DNA of 64,000 bases, from assembly GCA_963555705.1 (NCBI GenBank), contig OY743183.1, positions 28,803,932 through 28,867,931 of the forward strand. Reading direction: 5' to 3'. This DNA is from Ligustrum vulgare. Taxonomy: Eukaryota; Streptophyta; Magnoliopsida; Lamiales; Oleaceae. Shown here piece after piece: positions 57,786 to 64,000 of the stretch; positions within the stretch are counted from its first letter, which is position 1; each line of letters begins with the position of its first letter. A program made the position numbers and the translations under genes. Below the pieces are notes generated by a model. That model saw nothing but the letters and a program-made list of their open reading frames with translations. It searched no databases and was not told the DNA's origin.

Positions 57786-59042
57786 ATATATATATTAAAA
57801 TATTATTGAACAAATTATTTATAAAACCCAAATTTTTGTAATTACTTCATTAAAATGGTACTTTAAATAAAAAACAAAAGTAAATACTTTATGAATTTTC
57901 AAATCCATACAAAATAAAGTCTTGATAATGTCTAATAAATCCACAATACAGAATAACAAATCCACGAAAGAAAGTGTTGATAATGTTTAACAAATTCGCA
58001 AAAGAATATCATCATTTGACAAAAGAAATATTTTATTACGGGAATATCAACTTCATCCCGAAATATAATCGCACCTTTAGATCGAAAAATTCAATCCATC
58101 TTCAAAGTTACACCTATAACAAAATTGAGCAAAGTTATAAGTGAATGTCACGCTTTACTTAATAAATGGTAGAAAAAATAAAAAATAGAGTTAAAAGCAA
58201 AATACATTTATATCTTTCAAATGTGATTTCATAGAAATTGATATGACTTGTCCTAAATCAATCTACTAGACCAGAGACGTGAAGTGCATCGATGACATAT
58301 GTCAGCTAGATGCTAGATCTACCACTAAGGAAAATGAGCTTTCACCCAAAGTGTAAAACCTAAACTTAGACGTGTTAACTTCTCTTTCCTTCCCTTCTAT
58401 TGTAAAAAATTCTATAGAAATTTCGACAGAACCTCCCCTATAAATTGGACTTAGTCAACCTGTAAAAAAACATCATAACCAACATAATAATTTAAAAATC
58501 AAACTAACACCTCAAACAACTTCCAACATCAATCCCTAACTCCTCAACATCACAAATTCAACAATAAACTCTATCTAAACCCAAATCAAATTTAAAACTA
58601 ATTAATAATAGCTAACAAAAATCTTGAATTCAAATTAAGCTTGTTTTCAAATAAACTTATATGAAGTTAGTCATAAATAAGAATTACACAAGATCATTGA
58701 ATAAATAAACGTTTCTTACCATAAGAAGCTCTTCCACTAGCATTTTCAGTACTTTTGCTCAGTTCATGACCACCTGAAACGAGGGGGAGGAGAAAATATG
58801 AGTTTTCAATAATCAACTCTATCTATTATAATGTATATGGACAATATATAAGTTACTTCTCAAGACTTCCTTAAGAAATACTTGGCATGTGAGAAACATA
58901 AATTTGTCAAACTAATCTATTAAAACTATTTGGCCAACCAATGGTACTTCCGTAGGCATCCTTTAGAACTCGAAATTCATCGGTAGGTCTATTTAAGGTC
59001 AAGTGATCCATATACACTAATCTAATTTATGTTTTGGTTGTG

Positions 59043-59451
59043 CTTCCTCTGATGGTTGATGATATGACAAAATCTTTGCTATTAAACTTGCTGGCTTATG
59101 AAATGTGTCCTGATGGTCCTTTTGGCTAATTGATTCACTCATTGATCATGCTGATGATGTTAAAGAGCTTCGGAAGACGGGAATTCTTGTCAACAATATA
59201 GGTCGTGATGAAGATTTGGCAAAACTCTTTAAGGAGATAGCTATTGGTTTGGTACCTATCCTTATGCGTATGCAGAAGTTGAAGACCAGATTGAAAAGCA
59301 TTGCAGGAGTAAAGGTCGGGTTTGGATAGCTGAATGGATGCACGATCATTTCAGCAGTCCTTGGACTATCTTGGCTTTTCTAGCTGCAACTTTTGTCCTT
59401 GCCCTTACTATGCTACATACATATTTTACTATTTTTCCACAATCAGACTGA
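59043..59451 (+). pseudogene. Captured 3' fragment of a host DUF247 gene
   Basis: Reads 'LPLMVDDMTKSLLLNLLAYEMCPDGPFG', a stop, 'IDHADDVKELRKTGILVNN', 'DEDLAKLFKEIAI', a one-base frameshift at about 59,252, then 'YAYAEVEDQIEKHCRSK', 'WIAEWMHDHFSSPWTILAFLAA', 'TMLHTYFTIFP' and a stop at 59,449-59,451. This is the C-terminal third of plant DUF247 proteins, ending in the family's hydrophobic membrane-anchor-like segment. Known: DUF247 is a large plant family of mostly unknown role; members act in grass self-incompatibility. Two lesions and no N-terminus: a dead copy captured by D2. Confidence 0.8.
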
Positions 59452-60354
59452 AAAGGCTTAAAATAAGCATGACCTTCGTTCGATATATAATTCTGGATGC
59501 CGAAGAGAAGAAAAGGAGAATCGTACAGTGAAAGAATGGCTGCAATGACTCGGGTTAAACCACATCGAACAAAATCACACACTGAACAAAAGTCATGACA
59601 TATGCAACCTGGTGAACTAACGAGAAAAATCATAATATACTGTTGATATGAAGGCTAGAAAATTACCATCTATTACTTGTCTTCCATCTTACAGTCTTAA
59701 TGGAAATTTCCTAAGAAGATTCAGGTAAATCTAGCTTTCACCAGGAGGCTTGCTACAATAGATAGTCTGATCGCATTTCAAGTTCTAAGAGTCTACGACC
59801 CTAAGAAATAACATTTTCTAATCATGCAATATAGTAAAAGGAACATAGTATTATTGTTATATGGTATTTCTGAAGTAGTTTTAAGCAGGACGAAGAGAAG
59901 TCACAGAATATATACCCTAGCCCCCAGAGATGAGGGAGTGGCAAAGAGGACAGTACAAACCGCACCTAACGGAGCAATTGTCATGGAAATCCCATTTGGT
60001 GCCAAAATTTGATCAATCTTTCCAAGTATAGCCATTGCAGGAAATGCCCCTGCTTAATATAACCAACACCATAAAAAGTTGAATTATTATATCCAGGTCT
60101 GCACATATTTCCAAAGCTAAACAAAATGAATCTATATATTACTTTAAATTAGTAAGTGATTAGACCAGGATACCAAATTACACCAAATTACACCGAGGAA
60201 GACACAAAATCTTCTAGTGCTTCGACGATCATCGGGACAAGAAGCCCAATCAGTATCTATGAAGGTAGTAAGGGAAAGAGAAGAGGTTGCTTGAAAGGTA
60301 ATTCCAAGAGGAAGAGAACCTTGAAGGTACTAAAGAATAAGCTTTACAAATAGC

Positions 60355-60500
60355 CAATAAGCTGAGGTTGGAGGCTGCTTAAACTGACACGCCTTACTCA
60401 CAGCAAAGGCAAGTTCAGGTCTAGTGATTGTTGCATATTGAAGGGCCCCAACAATGCTTTTATATTCGGTGGGATCACCAAGTAAGACACCATCAAATTT
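60355..60500 (-). pseudogene. Copia RT/RNase H junction fragment in D2
   Basis: Minus strand reads 'DGVLLGDPTEYKSIVGALQYATITRPELAFAV', 'KACQFKQPPTSAYW', the classic copia segment. No continuation on either side; a fragment inside D2. Confidence 0.75.
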
Positions 60501-60586
60501 AGAAAAAGAATCTAATTACTCCTAAATTTTGGGAATCTTGTAAATCTGTGTTTTTTTTAGATATGAATGACATTCTTAAATTGGAC

Positions 60587-62173
60587 AATATAAATAGATG
60601 ATCCATTAACAACATAAATTACTCAGGATGGTTTTCATTTTACCTTGACACCGCTTTAGGATTCATCGTCAAACTGCCGAGGAAAAAATTTGAAGCCTAC
60701 CACACGACCACTTACTCTGCAGCAATTTATAACTTTGATCTCATGGTGTGCAAACATAGTCTATACAGTTCTGTAAGTTGGAGGAAAGAGAGAAGTCAAA
60801 AGTATCCAGTCAAGAGGGTAAGTATTTCACCTCTGAGTCTCTTGATCCTAGCAAGCTCCTATCATTTATATTAGATGATCCAATATAAATAATTCTGCAA
60901 ATATCAGATAATAATACACAAAAATATCAGTAAATTCTTTTTAGATTCAACTAATCGAATTGATGATTCAGGCTATAAAAAAGATAAGGTCTAAGGAGAT
61001 AATCTATAAGAAGTCTAAAAAGAGAAACACCCTAAAACCGATGTAACATTAAGCTACATAATCTGAGGTTGATTATACACCTTCACAAAAATTTTCCCAA
61101 ATTTCGAAAATTACCATTCCTAAATCAAAAATGAAACTAAACATTTCAATTACACTAATTAGTTCATAAATTTTGAATCTGAAAAATTAATCTACATAGA
61201 CTAAAAATCTGAAATTATACATGGGGTTCATATATATACATCAATATATACTTACTACTCCATATATACATACAACAATTCAATGTGTGTGTTGTGTGTT
61301 GTGTGTGTGTGGGTCCGTCAGTGTGTGCATGCGGGTGTGTTGTGTCTTGCGAGTGTGTGGGGTTGCATTTGGTGTGTGCGTAGAAAGAGAAGGGGAAGAG
61401 GAGCCCGGCCTCCGGCGGGGTGGTGGTTGGCGGGATGAAGTCGCCGAGGAAGGAGTTGAGGCAGGCGGAACCGAGGGCGAGAGACAGAGATGCGAAGAGA
61501 GAGGGACGGAATGAAGAGAGAAAGGGGTTCGTTCTGAGGCAATTAGATTAGGTTAGATTTTGTATGCGCATTATTTGTAGAGAAAGCAAAATTTTCTTGT
61601 AGTGATAAAGCATTTAAATAAAGGCAAAATTCATACATAGATGTCAAAATTCATACATAGATGTTTGGGTAGTGAGAGTTTTAATTGTCACTAAATTATA
61701 AATAAATTATATTTTTATTTTCTTTTGTATGGATATAATAATTTGTGACATTTGGAACAATTATAAAATTTAGTAATGATTCTAAATGTAACTAAAATTT
61801 GGCAACGTTTTTTAAACGTTGCAATAGCTGCCTATTGCAACGTTTTAAAAACGTTGCCAAAACTTAATTTGAGTGTTGCAAAAATTCCAACTTATTGCAA
61901 CAATTTTTAAATGTTGCAAAAAGGGATAAATCTGAAATATTTATATCAAATGCAACATTCAATTACAAAATGTTACGATAGACCACTTTTAGCAACATTC
62001 AATTAGCAAATGTTGCCATTTAAATGTTGCAAAAGTCCATTTTTGTAGTAGTGAATCCAACTCTTCAATAGGATTTTTACAAGAACACAATCTCATAAGT
62101 TGTCATTAACTACAATTTTCTTCCTTATTCAATTATCCAATTGTCACCTTATTCAGTTATCAAATAATTATCC
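60587..62173. repeat. Tandem duplication unit 1 (1,587 bp)
   Basis: Starts AATATAAATAGATGATCC; includes the right third of D2 to 62,053 and 120 bases of C2 LTR flank. Unit 2 is 62,174-63,753. Confidence 0.9.
61285..61545. other. GT-microsatellite and GC-rich segment in D2
   Basis: TGTGTG repeats followed by a GC-rich stretch (CCTCCGGCGGGGTGGTGG, AAGTCGCCGAGGAAGGAG). Copied in unit 2 at 62,873-63,114. Possibly a captured first exon or leader; no protein recognised in the frames on either strand. Confidence 0.45.
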
Positions 62174-63753
62174 AATATAAATAGATGATCCATTAACAAC
62201 ATAAATTACTCAGGATGGTTTTCATTTTACCTTGACACCGCTTTAGGATTCATCGTCAAACTGTCGAGGAAAAAATTTGAAGCCTACCACACGACCACTT
62301 TCTCTGCAGCCATTTATAACTTTGATCTCATGGTGTGCAAACATAGTCTATACAGTTCTGTAAGTTGGAGGAAAGAGAGAAGTCAAAAGTATCCAGTCAA
62401 GAGGGTAAGTATTTCACCTCTGAGTCTCTTGATCCTAGCAAGCTCCTATCATTTATATTAGATGATCCAATATAAATAATTCTGCAAATATCAGATAATA
62501 ATACACAAAAATATCAGTAAATTCTTTTTAGATTGAACTAATCGAATTGATGATTCAGGCTATAAAAAGGATAATGACTAAGGAGATAATCTATAAGAAG
62601 TTTAAAAAGAGAAAGATCCTAAAACCGATGTAACATTAAGCTACATAATTTGAGGTTGATTATACAGCTTCACAAAATTTTTCCCAAATTTCGAAAATTA
62701 CCATTCCTAAATCAAAAATGAAACTAAACATTTCAATTACACTAATTAGTTCATAAATTTTGAATCTGAAAAATTAATCTACATAGACTAAAAATCTGAA
62801 ATTATACATGGGGTTCATATATATACATCAATATATACTTACTACTCCATATATACATACAACAATTCAATGTGTGTGTTGTGTGTGTGTGGGTCCGTCA
62901 GTGTGTGCATGCGGGTGTGTTGTGTCTTGCGAGTGTGTGGGGTTGCGTTTGGTGTGTGCGTAGAAAGAGAAGGGGAAGAGGAGCCCTACCTCCGGCGGGG
63001 TGGTGGTTGGCGGGCTGAAGTCGCCGATGAAGGAGTTGAGGCAGGCGGAACTTAGGGCGAGAGACAGAGATGCGAAGAGAGAGGGACGGAATGAAGATAG
63101 AAAGGGGTTCGTTCTGAGGCAATTAGATTAGGTTAGATTTTGTATGCGCATTATTTGTAGAGAAAGCAAGATTTTCTTGTAGTGATAAAGCATTTAAATA
63201 AAGGCAAAATTCATACATAGATGCCAAAATTCATACATAGATGTTTGGGTAGTGAGAGTTTTAATTGTCACTAAATTATAAATAAATTATATTTTTATTT
63301 TCTTTTGTATGGATATAATAATTTGTGACATTTGGAACAGTTATAAAATTTAGTAATGATTCTAAATGTAACTAAAATTTGGCAACGTTTTTTAAACGTT
63401 GCAATAGGCTGCCTATTGCAACATTTAAAAAACGTTGCCAAAACTTAATTTGAGTGTTGCAAAAATTCAGACTTATTGCAACAATTTTTAAATGTTGCAA
63501 AAATGGATAAATCTGAAATATATATATCAAATGCAACATTCAATTACAAAATGTTGCGGTAGACCACTTTTAGCAACATTCAATTAGTAAATGTTGCCAT
63601 TTAAATGTTGTAAAAGTCCATTTTTGTAGTAGTGAATCCAACTCTTCAATAGGATTTTACAAGAACACAATCTCATAAGTTGTCATTAACTACAATTTTC
63701 TTCCTTATTCAATTATCCAATTGTCACCTTATTCAGTTATCAAATAATTATCC
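62174..63753. repeat. Tandem duplication unit 2 (1,580 bp)
   Basis: Near-identical to unit 1, with scattered substitutions and small indels (for example 10 bases missing in the GT repeat near 62,875). It contains a second D2 right end finishing at 63,634 with AAT after it. Confidence 0.9.
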
Positions 63754-64000
63754 AATATAAATAGATTATCCATTAACAACATAAATTACTCAGGATGGTT
63801 TTCATTTTACCTTGACACCGCTTTAGGATTCATCGTCAAACTGCCGAGGAAAAAATTTGAAGCCTACCACACGACCACTTTCTCTGCAGCCATTTATAAC
63901 TTTGATCTCATGGTGTGCAAACATAGTCTATACAGTTCTGTAAGTTGGAGGAAAGAGAGAAGTCAAAAGTATCCAGTCAAGAGGGTAAGTATTTCACCTC
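63754..64000. repeat. Tandem duplication unit 3 (runs off the window)
   Basis: Repeats the unit start (AATATAAATAGATTATCC...) to the window end. Confidence 0.88.

Larger units (their letters stand above)
57349..62053. mobile_element. CACTA transposon D2, non-autonomous, with captured sequences
   Basis: Ends CACTACAACAAAAATAGCCTTTT (57,349) and its imperfect complement (CACTACTACAAAAATGGACTTTT) ending 62,053; 3-base duplication AAT at 57,346-57,348 and 62,054-62,056. Subterminal repeats of 'ttttgcaacgttt.ttaagtgttg' occupy 57,365-57,785 and reversed forms 61,800-62,045. No transposase found. The interior holds a DUF247 gene fragment and a copia RT fragment, so it is a gene-fragment-carrying (Pack-type) CACTA. 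Inserted into the 5' LTR of C2. Confidence 0.85.

Noticed and set aside
61221..61542. GT-repeat and GC-rich open frames on both strands
   Set aside because: They arise from microsatellite and base composition; no conserved domain, and duplicated only as part of the tandem unit.

Overview
This window looks like repeat-rich (probably heterochromatic) nuclear DNA of a eudicot plant. It is AT-rich, has no bacterial-type gene layout, and is built mostly of nested plant transposons: Ty3/gypsy, Ty1/copia, CACTA, hAT and Helitron ends. Only two open genes look potentially functional. Both lie inside one very young LTR retroelement at 35,980-46,528.

Layout. 1-6,791 (+): gypsy element G1, with its 5' LTR cut by the window start. 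6,988-7,527: hAT-type non-autonomous transposon. 8,310-9,480: 'locus A', a broken copy of a cysteine-rich, carlavirus-like nucleic-acid-binding protein gene plus the upstream region and first codon of a LOG gene. 9,481-16,252 (-): gypsy element G2, same family as G1 in opposite orientation, abutting the LOG start codon. 16,253-17,604: 3' end of a Ty1/copia element. 18,496-26,930: full-length copia C1 with ~1.4 kb LTRs, TSD CATGC and a dead coding region. 27,628-47,752: old Tat/Ogre-like gypsy T1. Its 5' LTR is split by a solo-LTR-like insert and its 3' LTR by CACTA element D1 (35,953-47,362, TSD ACA). D1 is in turn split by retroelement K1 (35,980-46,528, TSD AGCGA). 47,753-52,497: non-coding, with a TA microsatellite and two Helitron-like 3' ends. 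52,498-57,348 (-): copia C2, broken by the deletion derivative G3 (53,965-55,516, TSD TACAT) and, in its 5' LTR, by CACTA element D2 (57,349-62,053, TSD AAT). D2 carries a fragment of a host DUF247 gene. 60,587-64,000: a ~1.58 kb tandem duplication of the D2 right end plus flank, running off the window.

The main discovery candidate is K1. It has two 3,630-bp LTRs that look identical and a Met-tRNA primer site, but its 3.3 kb interior has no retrotransposon protein. Instead it holds two intact intronless genes in antisense to the element: a 183-aa Arg-rich zinc-finger protein resembling the carlavirus (Betaflexiviridae) cysteine-rich protein, and a 217-aa LOG-type cytokinin riboside 5'-monophosphate phosphoribohydrolase. 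Each has its own TTTAAATAG-like TATA box. The same pair in the same order is present as a ruin at locus A, so it is an established unit. That a retroelement is moving a virus-derived regulator together with a cytokinin-activating enzyme is inference, but the structure itself is directly visible.

Limits: no database search was possible. Clade names (CRM-like, Tekay/Del-like, Tat-like) and the viral similarity rest on recognised motifs and arrangement.
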